DNA from: Pirellulales bacterium
GTDB lineage: Bacteria > Planctomycetota > Planctomycetia > Pirellulales > Thermoguttaceae
Length of the DNA stretch: 64,000 bases
Direction: 5' to 3'
Assembly (NCBI GenBank): GCA_016928165.1
Contig: JAFGLH010000128.1
Coordinates: forward strand, 1 to 64,000
The notes beneath the pieces are model-generated. The model was given only the letters and a program-made list of their open reading frames with translations. It was not told where the DNA came from and did no database searches. Of this stretch, positions 24,237 through 32,961 are shown in pieces; the first letter of the stretch is position 1; every line of letters starts with the position of its first letter. The translations under genes were made by a program, and so were the position numbers.

Positions 24237-25568
24237 CTATTTCTTATGTTTCGATGACGCGGCTTGGGGCTTGCCATCGTTTTTCGGCGTCGGCGCTCCG
24301 CCGGCTGCAAGCGGGACGGCCTTGACGGGAAATCCTTGCCTTGCGCGCATTTGCGCCTTTTGTATGCCCTCGACAATCACGCGGTCGCCCGGCGCAAGAC
24401 CCGAGGAAACCAGCCATTTATCGCCGATGGCGCGATCGGTCGTCAGTCCGCGATACTGCACTTTGCCTTCCGCATCCACGACCAGAACGAGAGGATTTCC
24501 CTTGTGATCGCGAAATACGGCCTGCTGCGGTATTAAAATTGCTTTGTCGTTGACGCCCTCGTCAATGACCGCCCGAATGAACATGTGGGGCAGAAGAATC
24601 ATGTCGGGATTTGGAACAACGACGCGTAAAATGACCGAGCCGGTGGTCGGGTCCACCGTCACGTCGCGGAACTTTAGCGACCCCTCTTGAGAATAGACCG
24701 TGCTGTCTTCGAGGACGATTTTCACCCTGTCGGTGCCGTTGTCCTTGAGTCGTCCGTGCGCCAGGTTGCGCCGCAGCCTGATCAGTTCCGCGGTCGACTG
24801 TGGAACGTCGATAAAGATGGGATCGAGTTGCTGAATGGTCGCCAAGGGTACGGCTTGATAGGCTGTAACGATAGCGCCTTCGGTGATGTTCGATCGTCCG
24901 ATGCGGCCGGAGATCGGGGCCGTGATTTTGGTGTAGTCGAGGTTGATTTTGGCCGTTTCCACCGCCGCCTCGGCCTGTTTAATGGCGGCGCGCGCCACAT
25001 CGACCGATTGTCGATCGCTTTCCACCTGGGCCTCGGCCGCCTTCAAGGCGGATTCCGCCACCTCGACGTCGGCTATGGCCTGGTCGAGCTGCATGGCCGT
25101 GACCGCCCGCGTTTTTTCCAGTTTTTTATACCGCTGGAGAGTCGTTTGGGCCAAATGCAAAGTCGCCTGATGCCGCTTCAGGTTGGCAATGCTCGCCTGC
25201 AACATAGCCTCCGCCCGATCGACACCCTCCCGAGCGGATTCAAGATTCGCGACCGCGTTGTCGTAAGCCGCTTGATACGGTGCGGTGTCGATTTGATATA
25301 GGACCTCGCCGGCCTTCACGTCGGAACCTTCCGTAAAGAGCCGTTTCTGAAGCAGCCCGTTGACCTGGGGTCGGATTTCCGCGACACGGAACGGAGACGT
25401 GCGCCCCGGCAACTCCGAAGTCAACGTCACCATCTCAGGCACTACCGTTATTACCGCCACCTCCGGAATTGACGAAGGCGGCATTTGTTGTTGGGGACGG
25501 CAGCCCGCCGCGGATAGGCCCGCCGCCAGCACCGTCAATACCAACGGTTTCCAGATACTCCGATTCAT
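24237..25568 (-). CDS. RND periplasmic adaptor (membrane fusion protein) lipoprotein
   Basis: The 443-residue product has a lipoprotein signal with lipobox LSAAGC, so it should be anchored by a lipidated Cys. Next come the barrel-sandwich start (LPGRTSPFRVAEIRPQVNG), a long alpha-helical hairpin rich in Ala, Glu and Gln (~100-200), the second lipoyl half (ITAPISGRIGRS), a beta-barrel domain and a membrane-proximal domain. It links the RND pump to an outer membrane channel. The ATG overlaps the stop of the tetR gene by four bases (ATGA), implying translational coupling, and the pump begins 21 bp after its stop. The C-terminus has a short Lys-rich tail. Confidence 0.92.
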   Translation of the reverse strand: MNRSIWKPLVLTVLAAGLSAAGCRPQQQMPPSSIPEVAVITVVPEMVTLTSELPGRTSPFRVAEIRPQVNGLLQKRLFTEGSDVKAGEVLYQIDTAPYQAAYDNAVANLESAREGVDRAEAMLQASIANLKRHQATLHLAQTTLQRYKKLEKTRAVTAMQLDQAIADVEVAESALKAAEAQVESDRQSVDVARAAIKQAEAAVETAKINLDYTKITAPISGRIGRSNITEGAIVTAYQAVPLATIQQLDPIFIDVPQSTAELIRLRRNLAHGRLKDNGTDRVKIVLEDSTVYSQEGSLKFRDVTVDPTTGSVILRVVVPNPDMILLPHMFIRAVIDEGVNDKAILIPQQAVFRDHKGNPLVLVVDAEGKVQYRGLTTDRAIGDKWLVSSGLAPGDRVIVEGIQKAQMRARQGFPVKAVPLAAGGAPTPKNDGKPQAASSKHKK

Positions 25569-26212
25569 TGTTCGCGACTCCCAGTTACAAACTCGGTTTC
25601 CGCCGCAAGTGATTCTTTCGAGCGAATACCGCGTAAAAATGTGTCTATGTTGTGCTTCGCCATCTCTATCGGAGAAAGCTCTGTTAAGTGACCTCCGAAA
25701 ACCACCGTGCCGTACAGCAAACTGCCGATTGCGTGGACGGTTTTGTACGTGTCCACCGAACGTAGTTCGCCGCTTGCGATGCCGTCTTGGAGCACTTGCT
25801 CGAATCGGGCGATAAGTTTTTTATGATATTCGCGGTGCAACTCGGGCGCGTCGCCGCGAAACTCCGCTCGCTCTTGGATAAATACTTCCAGACATAGCGG
25901 ATTGCTCTCGAAAAACTCCGCGTAGGCGAGTGCCGCGGCGCGAATCTTCGCGCAAGCCCCTTCCACTCTCTCTTGCGCCTCGTTTGTAACCTTTTCCAAG
26001 CGCCAAAAAACATCCAACGTCGTTGCCCAGAACAGGTCTTCCTTGCTGTGAAAATAGCGGTAGACGGTCCCCTTGCCCACGCCGGCCCGATCGGCGATCT
26101 GCTGCACGTCGGTGCCGCGGAAACCCAGTTCGGCAAAGCAGCGGATAGACTGTTCGAGAATCGCCTGCCGCTTGCCGGGGTCTTCGGACAAAGAGCCGTT
26201 TGGTCCAGCCAT
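25565..26212 (-). CDS. TetR-family repressor of the RND operon
   Basis: The 215-residue product has the TetR helix-turn-helix at ~15-60: FRGTDVQQIADRAGVGKGTVYRYFHSKEDLF. The C-terminal ligand-binding part has a predicted helix bundle ending in VVFGGHLTELSPIEM. It is the first gene of the operon and overlaps the adaptor gene by four bases. A perfect 20-bp palindrome 36 bp upstream of its ATG is the likely operator, so the regulator probably represses its own operon until a drug-like ligand binds. The ligand is unknown. Confidence 0.88.
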   Translation of the reverse strand: MAGPNGSLSEDPGKRQAILEQSIRCFAELGFRGTDVQQIADRAGVGKGTVYRYFHSKEDLFWATTLDVFWRLEKVTNEAQERVEGACAKIRAAALAYAEFFESNPLCLEVFIQERAEFRGDAPELHREYHKKLIARFEQVLQDGIASGELRSVDTYKTVHAIGSLLYGTVVFGGHLTELSPIEMAKHNIDTFLRGIRSKESLAAETEFVTGSREQ

Positions 26213-26247
26213 TACTTCTGTTCCGCGGGGGGGTATATGGCAGCTAA

Positions 26248-26267
26248 TGGACGGACTGGTCCGTCCA
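26248..26267. promoter_or_regulatory. Candidate TetR operator
   Basis: TGGACGGAC-TG-GTCCGTCCA is a perfect 9+2+9 inverted repeat, 36 bp upstream of the tetR start. Its size and half-site style fit TetR-family operators. No second copy was noticed in the window, unlike the dispersed palindromes. Confidence 0.65.
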
Positions 26268-26357
26268 CATATTGAAAATATATCTTACCGTTGTTTTGGC
26301 GTCAACAGGGCAAATTTTCGCATGTCAACGTCGAAATTGGGGGATGTCTGTATGGCG

Positions 26358-26410
26358 GGCCTGCTCGCGGCCGTGTATTTCCGCTGATAAACACAGGCTG
26401 CAAGCGGCCC
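26358..26410. repeat. Imperfect inverted repeat related to the 17926-18013 element
   Basis: GGGCCTGCTCGCGGCCGTGT and ACACAGGCTGCAAGCGGCCC face each other across a short AT-rich spacer, followed by agctaaacgg, a tail also found near 32878. Confidence 0.55.
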
Positions 26411-26474
26411 AGCTAAACGGTTTAACACCAAAATTTAAGAGACTCCAACAAAACCATACCGCCCTCACCTCCGA

Positions 26475-26500
26475 CCCCTCTCCTACTTGCGGGAGAGGGG
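26475..26500. repeat. Intergenic copy of the ctctcccgcaag element
   Basis: Reads CCCCTCTCCTACTTGCGGGAGAGGGG. Its reverse complement, with about 20 flanking bases on one side, matches the element inside the polyketide synthase gene at 50700-50725. The shared flank (gagggcgg) shows that the two are copies of one element. Confidence 0.75.
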
Positions 26501-26672
26501 AGTATTGTTAGAGTCCCTAAGATTTGACAGACCCATTAATCGTGGCGCGTGCAAACACATACCCTACAATGTGTCTCTCGCGCCGCGCTGCCCGGTCGCT
26601 TGTTTTACTGCGAAAATCGCGGTAGACTCACACCCGAGTAAGTTTCATTCACTTTTTTTCGGAGGTCTAATC

Positions 26673-27938
26673 GTGAGTAATTCGTCCGTGGAACAATCAT
26701 ATTCGTTGGCCAAGCAGCGTTACGCCGAGTTGGGCGTGGACGTCGATTCGGTACTAAAACTGCTCGAGGAAATTCCCATCTCAATCCAGTGCTGGCAAGG
26801 GGACGACGTGGGGGGGTTTGAAAGCGCCGGAGGGCTGACCGACGGGGGAATCATGGCCACGGGCAACTACCCCGGCCGGGCGCGAACTCCCGAGGAACTC
26901 CGCGCCGACGCCGCCCAGGCCATGAGCCTCATCCCCGGCAAACACCGTTTCAGCCTGCACGCCATCTATCTCGAACACGGCGGCCAGAAGATCGAGCGGA
27001 ACGCGATCGGCCCGGAACATTTCGCCGGCTGGATGGATTGGGCGGCCGAGTTGGGGATCGGACTGGACTTCAACCCCACGTTTTTTTCCCACCCTAAGGC
27101 CGCCGGTGGATTCACGCTGGCCGCCCGGGACGAGGGCATACGACGCTTCTGGATCGAGCACGGCATCGCCTGCCGCAAGATCGGCGCGGCCTTCGGACGC
27201 CGCCAAAAAACGCCGTGCGTGACAAACGTCTGGATACCCGACGGCATGAAAGACCTGACGATCGACCGCAAGGGGCCCCGCGAAATACTGCGAAAATCGC
27301 TCGACGACCTGTTCGCGGAGAAAATAGACCCGGCCTACAACCTCGACGCGGTCGAGAGCAAACTATTCGGCATCGGTTCGGAGACCTATGTGGTCGGCTC
27401 GCACGAGTTCTATCTGGGCTACGCCGTTGCGAACAAGAAGTTGCTCTGCCTCGACGCCGGCCACTTCCATCCGACCGAGACGATCGCCGACAAAATCTCC
27501 TCGGTCATGCAGTTCCTCGACGAAATCCTCCTGCACGTCAGCCGCGGCGTCCGCTGGGACAGCGACCACGTGGTGATTCTCAACGACGACCTGCGGGCCA
27601 TCGCCGAAGAGATCGTCCGCGGCGGGTTCCTCCGGCGGGTCCATATCGGTCTGGACTTCTTCGACGCCAGCATCAACCGCGTGGCCGCCTGGGTGACGGG
27701 CGTCCGGGCGATGCTCAAGGCCCTGTTGCTGGCCCTGCTGGAGCCGACCTCCGATCTCCGCGAATTGGAGATCGAGGGCGATTTTACCTCACGGCTCGTA
27801 ATGCTCGAAGAGTTGAAAACGCTGCCGTTCGGCGCCGTTTGGGATTATTATTGCCACAAGCAGGGCGTGCCGGTCGGCGAGGATTGGCTCGTCGAGGTCA
27901 AACGATACGAAAAGGACGTGTTGGCCAAGCGTCAGTAA
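26673..27938 (+). CDS. rhaA: L-rhamnose isomerase
   Basis: Converts L-rhamnose to L-rhamnulose, the first cytoplasmic step of rhamnose catabolism. I place the start at GTG 26673, with GGAGG eight bases upstream. This gives 421 residues, close to the family's usual ~420; the track start at 26487 adds 62 unrelated residues. The sequence matches RhaA throughout: [17 protein letters not shown] near the start, [18 protein letters not shown] in the middle, and the metal and substrate region with [21 protein letters not shown] and [11 protein letters not shown]. The gene heads a three-gene rhamnose module with the symporter and an exported rhamnosidase. Rhamnulokinase and aldolase genes are not in the window. 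Confidence 0.95.
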   Translation: MSNSSVEQSYSLAKQRYAELGVDVDSVLKLLEEIPISIQCWQGDDVGGFESAGGLTDGGIMATGNYPGRARTPEELRADAAQAMSLIPGKHRFSLHAIYLEHGGQKIERNAIGPEHFAGWMDWAAELGIGLDFNPTFFSHPKAAGGFTLAARDEGIRRFWIEHGIACRKIGAAFGRRQKTPCVTNVWIPDGMKDLTIDRKGPREILRKSLDDLFAEKIDPAYNLDAVESKLFGIGSETYVVGSHEFYLGYAVANKKLLCLDAGHFHPTETIADKISSVMQFLDEILLHVSRGVRWDSDHVVILNDDLRAIAEEIVRGGFLRRVHIGLDFFDASINRVAAWVTGVRAMLKALLLALLEPTSDLRELEIEGDFTSRLVMLEELKTLPFGAVWDYYCHKQGVPVGEDWLVEVKRYEKDVLAKRQ

Positions 27939-28035
27939 TCATTTGTAGAGTGCGTGCTCGCACACACCATCCAATTACGCAACGATCAAACAAACGGTGC
28001 GTGCTTATCACGCCCCCTATTTTGGAGAAACAGTC

Positions 28036-29469
28036 ATGCCGTTGTTTGCCCAAGCGGTCGACGCCGTACCGAACCCGGCGCTGGGAGTGTTGATTTTCGT
28101 TCTCGGCGGTCTGGCCGGGGCGATCTTCTACCTGCCCTTCAAAAAGGTCAAAAATTGGGCCTGGGAAAGCTACTGGATGATCTACGCCGTGGTCGGGCTG
28201 GTGGTCGTTCCGTGGGTGCTGGCAATCTGCACGTCGCCGAATGTCTTTTCCGTCATCAAGGCTGCCCCGACCAAGGAAACCCTGTACTGTTTTCTCTGCG
28301 GGGCGGCGTGGGGCGTCGGCGGTTTGACCTGGGGATTGATGATACGCTACCTCGGCGTCGGACTCGGGCTGGCCATCGGATGCGGGCTGTGCTCGGCCGC
28401 CGGCACGCTGATCCCGCCGATAATCAAAGGCGAGTTCATACAGTTGATCCGCGACAATGCCGGAAACCTTAACCATGCCGGCGTGGTGTCGCTCGGCGGC
28501 GTGGTAGTCTCCTTGATCGGCATTATACTGGTCGGCGCGGCCGGCATGAGCAAGGAAAGCGAGCTGCCCGAGGAGGAAAAGAAAAAGGCCGTCGCCGAAT
28601 TCAATTTCAAGAAGGGAATGCTCATCGCCGTGTTTTCCGGCCTGATGAGCGCGGCGATGAGCTTCGGCCTGCAAGGCGGGGCAGTGTTAGAGGCAACCGC
28701 TTGTCCTTTGTTCACCCCGTCCCAAATTGACGAGCGGTATTTCGCAGACCTCCCGGAAAAGCTGCGCAAGATTGATCTCGACTTCGGCCTGACGGGGGAG
28801 GAGAAGCTGTCAACGTCGTTTGAAGAAAAGATCAATCAGGTGGACCTTGTGGCAGAATTGAATCGAATTGTTCAATCGGGCAACATCTTCCACGGCACAG
28901 ATATTTCCGATCTCCGGCCCGATATCGAGAAAAGGATCGCGATGGCCAAAAACGACCGCAACGCCACATTGAGGATGAATCGCTATCTGTTGGAAAAGGA
29001 ATATCCAGAAATCATTAAGGTCAAGACTCCACAACTCGCGGTCCTCGATCAAGACATCACCACTCTAACGTGGCGAGGGATGCCCGTGCTCGTTGTCGTG
29101 CTGCTTGGCGGGTTTGCCGTCAATGGGGTGTGGTGCCTTTTCCTGAATGTCAAGAATGGCACCACCGGTGATTACTTGAAATCGACTTCGCCGTTAGCTT
29201 CGAACTTTTTATTCGCCGGACTGGCCGGGGCGATCTGGTGCTCGCAGTTCGTCTGCTTCAAGACCGGAGAGCCGGCGATGGGCAAACTTTCCTACGTCGG
29301 CTGGGCCGTGCTGATGGCCAGCGCAATCCTGTTCAGCACCCTGCTGGGCATCTTCCTGGGCGAATGGCGGAAAACCAGCGCTCGCACACGTTGGCTGCTG
29401 ACCCTCGGAATCTTGCTCCTTGTGGCCACGGCGGTCATTTCCGGGTGGAGCGGTTATTTGAAACAATAA
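28036..29469 (+). CDS. rhaT: L-rhamnose/proton symporter with expanded central loop
   Basis: ATG 28036 follows GGAG at a normal distance and gives 477 residues; the track start at 27997 is less likely. The sequence matches RhaT: GLAGAIFYLPFKKVKNWAWE, GAAWGVGGLTWGLMIRYLGVGLG, then PVLVVVLLGGFAVNGVWC and LFAGLAGAIWCSQFVCFKTGE, with about ten transmembrane segments. E. coli RhaT has about 344 residues. The extra length is mostly a hydrophilic, charged block at about residues 222-345 (LTGEEKLSTSFEEKINQVDL and neighbours) between two membrane segments. The protein takes up L-rhamnose released by the adjacent rhamnosidase and feeds the isomerase encoded upstream. Confidence 0.92.
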   Translation: MPLFAQAVDAVPNPALGVLIFVLGGLAGAIFYLPFKKVKNWAWESYWMIYAVVGLVVVPWVLAICTSPNVFSVIKAAPTKETLYCFLCGAAWGVGGLTWGLMIRYLGVGLGLAIGCGLCSAAGTLIPPIIKGEFIQLIRDNAGNLNHAGVVSLGGVVVSLIGIILVGAAGMSKESELPEEEKKKAVAEFNFKKGMLIAVFSGLMSAAMSFGLQGGAVLEATACPLFTPSQIDERYFADLPEKLRKIDLDFGLTGEEKLSTSFEEKINQVDLVAELNRIVQSGNIFHGTDISDLRPDIEKRIAMAKNDRNATLRMNRYLLEKEYPEIIKVKTPQLAVLDQDITTLTWRGMPVLVVVLLGGFAVNGVWCLFLNVKNGTTGDYLKSTSPLASNFLFAGLAGAIWCSQFVCFKTGEPAMGKLSYVGWAVLMASAILFSTLLGIFLGEWRKTSARTRWLLTLGILLLVATAVISGWSGYLKQ

Positions 29470-29470
29470 C

Positions 29471-29500
29471 TTTTTGGAGATTTTTGGAAATTTTTGGAGA
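29471..29500 (+). promoter_or_regulatory. Triple tandem ribosome-binding-site-like repeat
   Basis: Three consecutive 10-mers, TTTTTGGAGA, TTTTTGGAAA and TTTTTGGAGA, stand immediately before the rhamnosidase start. The last GGAG lies about eight bases before ATG 29508, so it is the one best placed to serve as Shine-Dalgarno. Confidence 0.7.
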
Positions 29501-29507
29501 TGTCATC

Positions 29508-32500
29508 ATGCGAATTTGCCTCCTCACTCTAATCGTTTTTTGCTTAACCGTTCCATTGCACGCGGCCGAGAGTCCCGCCACGGCCGAGTATCTGCGCTGC
29601 GAGTTCCGCGTCGAGCCGTTGGGAACCGACGTGGTCAACCCCCGGCTCTCCTGGGAAATGCACGACTCTCGCCGCGGCGCGAAACAGACCGCCTATCAAA
29701 TCCTCGTCGCCTCCACGCCCGAAAAGCTTACCGCCGGCGAGGGCAACCTCTGGGACACCGGGAGAGTCGAATCCTCCGACACGGTCCATATCGTTTACGC
29801 CGGCAAGCCGCTTGCCTCGCGGACCCGCTGCCATTGGAAGGTGCGGCTCTGGGACGCCGACGGCAAACCGAGCGAGTTTAGCCGCCCCGCTTTGTGGACG
29901 ATGGGCCTGCTCGAACCGCAGGACGTAAAAGCCAAATGGATCGGCACGGACGGCGTTCCGGCCCATCCGTCCGTCGAACCGTTGCCGCCGCTGTTCGACG
30001 GCAGCATTTGGATTTGGCTCGATAAAGAGGGGCTCGATTTGCGCGTCGCCGCCGAGCCGGGCCGGCGCTTCTTCCGCAAGACGTTCACCATGCCCAAGGA
30101 TCGAAAAATCACCCGGGCGAGAATCTCCATCACCGCCGACGACAAGTACGAACTGTTCGTCAACGGCGAATCGGTCGGATCGGGCGACGACTGGCAGAAG
30201 CCGAAAATGTTCGATTTGACAAAGCTGCTCAAGCCCGGCGTTAACTGTTTGGCCGTGGCCGCGGAGAATGTAAACATACCCGCCGCCGGAGTAGCCGCCA
30301 AGCTGGAAATCGAATTCGATCAGGGCGAGCCGCTCAATTTGAAGACCGACAATACCTGGAAGGCGTCGAGGACCGCCGCCCCGGGCTGGAAGACGATCGG
30401 CTTCGACGATTCTCGGTGGCCCGTCGCCATGCGCGTGACCGGCATGGGCGGACGACCTTGGTTCTGCGTGGCCGTCGATGGGCGGTTGCAAGTCCTGCCT
30501 GCCTCCATGCTCCGCAAGGAGTTCGACGTGAAAGGGCAAATCAAACGTGCGACTGTTTACGCCAGCGCCTTGGGCAACTACCGCCTGTACGTCAACGGAA
30601 AGCCGGTCGGAAACGATTACTTTACACCCGGCTGGTCCGACTACAAAAAACGAATCTACTGCAACACCTACGACGTGACCGAACTAGTCCGCGCCGACGG
30701 CCCGAACGCCATCGGCGGCGTCCTGGCGGCCGGATGGTACGCCGGAGTGGTCGGCGGCGGACAAAACCATTTTCATTACGGAAAGGAGCCGCGGCTGCTT
30801 GCCCAACTGGAAATTGAGTTGGCCGACGGCACGATCCAGACCGTCGCCACCGACGAAACCTGGCGGCTGACCTACGGCCCCTGGATCGAGGCGGAAATGC
30901 AAGGGGGCGAGACCTACGACGCCACCAAGGAAATACCCGGTTGGACCGAGCCGGGACTGGACGACTCGACGTGGCAGCCGGCAAGGGTCACTGAATCGAT
31001 CCCGGCGAAACTCCAGTCATTCCCCAGCGTCACGACACAGGAGACCGGCGAGATTCGACCGGTCGAGATCACCGAGCCGAAGCCGGGCGTGTACGTGGTC
31101 AACATGGGCCAGGAGTTCGCCGGCGTCGCCCGGTTGAAGGTCAAAGGACCGCGCGGCACGAAGGTCACTCTCCGTTTCGCCGAGCGGCTCAATCCCGACG
31201 GGACAGTTTATCGGACCAATCTCCGCGGCGCCAGATGCACCGACGCCTACGTCCTCAAGGGCGAAGGCGAAGAGGTTTGGCAGCCGCATTTCACCTTCAG
31301 AGGCTATCAATACGTCGAAATAACAGGTTTCCCCGGCAAGCCGACCCTTGATACTCTAACCGGCATTGCGCTCAATTCGGCCACGCCGTTGGTCGGCCGG
31401 TTCGAGTGTTCCAACCCGATGATCAATCGGTTGTACCAAAACATCGTCTGGACGCAGCGGGCGAATTTTATATCCGTGCCGACCGATTGTCCCCAGCGGG
31501 ACGAGCGATTGGGTTGGATGGGCGACATCCAGACGTTCGTCTCCACGGCGGCCTACAACGCCGACGTCGAGTCGTTTATGACCAAGTGGATGGTCGATGT
31601 CCGCGACGCGCAGAAGCCGGACGGCGAGTTCTCGAACGTCTCGCCGCGGATCGCCCACATGGCCGGCGGCGTGGCCGGCTGGGGCGACGCCGGGGTGATC
31701 TGCCCGCTGATGGTCTATTATTACTACAACGACCGACGTATGCTCGAACAATCTTATGATTCGATGGTCCGATGGGTGGAATATTGCCGCAAAAACAGCA
31801 CCGATCTTATTAGACCCGATGCTGGTTTTGGCGACTGGGTGGCGATGGTTTACACGCCCAAGGACGTGATCGCCACGGCATACTTCGCCCGAAGTGCGTC
31901 TTTAACGTGTCGGGCAGCAATGGTGTTGGGCAAAAAAGACGATGTGGACAAATACTGCACATTATTTAACGAGATTAAAGCGGCTTTTAATCGCGAGTTT
32001 GTCTCGGAAGACGGCAAAATCAAAGGCGACACGCAAACCTGTTACGTGTTGGCCTTGGCGTTCGATTTGTTGCCCGAGGATAAACAGACGATTGCGGTCG
32101 AGCGGTTGGTGGCCGACATCAAGGCCCGCGACAACCATCTCTCGACCGGCTTCCTCGGCACCAGCGAGTTGCTGTCGGTCCTTTCGGAATACGGCCACAA
32201 CGACCTGGCTTACAAATTGCTGCTCAACGACACATTTCCTTCCTGGGGCTTCACTATCAAGCACGGGGCGACGACCATCTGGGAGCGATGGGACGGCTGG
32301 ACGCCGGAGCATGGTTTTCAGAGTCCGGGGATGAACTCCTTCGCCCACTATCCGTTCGGATCGGTCGGCCGCTGGTTGTTCAAGAACGTAGCGGGCATCG
32401 ATACCACGTCACCAGGTTATTATATCATGCACATAGGTCCTAAACCCGGCCCAGGACTCACTTGGGCGAAGGCCGATTATCGTTCAATCCACGGCCTGGT

Positions 32501-32735
32501 AAAAAGCGCGTGGAAAATCGAGAATGATATTCTGAAAATGGACGTGACGATTCCAGCGAATACAGAGGTATGTTTGGCTTTCCCCGTTTCGTCTCTCGAT
32601 CAAGTCACAGAGAACGGAAAACCGGTTGCGGAGCCGGATTTGATAATGACCCCCGATACCCCGGACATATTTGTCGGGTCCGGGACCTACCACTTCGAGA
32701 TGCCCTGGAAACCGAAGACGGGTGATAAGGATTGA
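29508..32735 (+). CDS. Exported alpha-L-rhamnosidase (GH78)
   Basis: From ATG 29508 (tandem GGAGA upstream) the product has 1075 residues; the track start at 29238 lies within rhaT and is not credible. A signal peptide (ICLLTLIVFCLTVPLHA) sends it out of the cytoplasm. N-terminal beta domains follow (EYLRCEFRVEPLGTDVVNPRLSWEM), then carbohydrate-binding-like segments, then the (alpha/alpha)6 GH78 catalytic domain with VPTDCPQRDERLGWMGD (about residue 665) and TIWERWDGW (about residue 924). A C-terminal beta domain closes it. It releases L-rhamnose from plant or algal polysaccharides or glycosides for the adjacent symporter and isomerase. The gene starts 38 bp after the symporter stop, so one operon is likely. 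Confidence 0.93.
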   Translation: MRICLLTLIVFCLTVPLHAAESPATAEYLRCEFRVEPLGTDVVNPRLSWEMHDSRRGAKQTAYQILVASTPEKLTAGEGNLWDTGRVESSDTVHIVYAGKPLASRTRCHWKVRLWDADGKPSEFSRPALWTMGLLEPQDVKAKWIGTDGVPAHPSVEPLPPLFDGSIWIWLDKEGLDLRVAAEPGRRFFRKTFTMPKDRKITRARISITADDKYELFVNGESVGSGDDWQKPKMFDLTKLLKPGVNCLAVAAENVNIPAAGVAAKLEIEFDQGEPLNLKTDNTWKASRTAAPGWKTIGFDDSRWPVAMRVTGMGGRPWFCVAVDGRLQVLPASMLRKEFDVKGQIKRATVYASALGNYRLYVNGKPVGNDYFTPGWSDYKKRIYCNTYDVTELVRADGPNAIGGVLAAGWYAGVVGGGQNHFHYGKEPRLLAQLEIELADGTIQTVATDETWRLTYGPWIEAEMQGGETYDATKEIPGWTEPGLDDSTWQPARVTESIPAKLQSFPSVTTQETGEIRPVEITEPKPGVYVVNMGQEFAGVARLKVKGPRGTKVTLRFAERLNPDGTVYRTNLRGARCTDAYVLKGEGEEVWQPHFTFRGYQYVEITGFPGKPTLDTLTGIALNSATPLVGRFECSNPMINRLYQNIVWTQRANFISVPTDCPQRDERLGWMGDIQTFVSTAAYNADVESFMTKWMVDVRDAQKPDGEFSNVSPRIAHMAGGVAGWGDAGVICPLMVYYYYNDRRMLEQSYDSMVRWVEYCRKNSTDLIRPDAGFGDWVAMVYTPKDVIATAYFARSASLTCRAAMVLGKKDDVDKYCTLFNEIKAAFNREFVSEDGKIKGDTQTCYVLALAFDLLPEDKQTIAVERLVADIKARDNHLSTGFLGTSELLSVLSEYGHNDLAYKLLLNDTFPSWGFTIKHGATTIWERWDGWTPEHGFQSPGMNSFAHYPFGSVGRWLFKNVAGIDTTSPGYYIMHIGPKPGPGLTWAKADYRSIHGLVKSAWKIENDILKMDVTIPANTEVCLAFPVSSLDQVTENGKPVAEPDLIMTPDTPDIFVGSGTYHFEMPWKPKTGDKD

Positions 32736-32782
32736 ATGGGCAACAACGTATTGCAGCCGCCGGCCCGGCGGCTATAGTTGGA

Positions 32783-32801
32783 GTGGCAGTTAAACTGCCA
32801 C
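32783..32801. repeat. gtggcagtt palindrome
   Basis: GTGGCAGTT-A-AACTGCCAC is a perfect 19-bp palindrome after the rhamnosidase gene; same core as 20868-20888 and 43693-43711. Confidence 0.7.
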
Positions 32802-32858
32802 CCCAACCACCCCGTAAAAACTGCCACCCCAACAAGTTGGCGGCTTTCGTCCAAGGGT

Positions 32859-32877
32859 GGCCGACGTGCCGTCGGCC
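32859..32877. repeat. ggccgac stem
   Basis: GGCCGAC-GTGCC-GTCGGCC is a perfect 7-bp stem followed by gctaaacgg. A related sequence (GCCGTCG-TGC-CGACGGC, also followed by ggctaaac) lies in the prepilin leader at 56341-56357. Confidence 0.65.
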
Positions 32878-32961
32878 GCTAAACGGAAATCTTCGGAAAT
32901 CATCGAAAATATCGCATCCGCCACACGATGCTATAATTGTAAAAACTGAAAACTTCACACC

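Larger units (their letters stand above)
26213..26672. other. Divergent intergenic region between tetR operon and rhaA
   Basis: About 460 bp holding, in order, the operator palindrome, an imperfect inverted repeat (26358-26410) and a stem of the ccctctcc family (26475-26500). The ORF track extends rhaA into it (from 26487), but that extension crosses the repeat and lacks similarity to the enzyme. No RNA gene is evident. Confidence 0.55.

Noticed and set aside
26487-26672. Extended N-terminus of rhaA from the ORF track
   Set aside because: It crosses a repeat and has no similarity to the enzyme; GTG 26673 has a strong GGAGG.
29238-29507. Extended N-terminus of the GH78 gene from the ORF track
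   Set aside because: It overlaps rhaT in another frame; the internal ATG gives a proper signal peptide and ribosome site.
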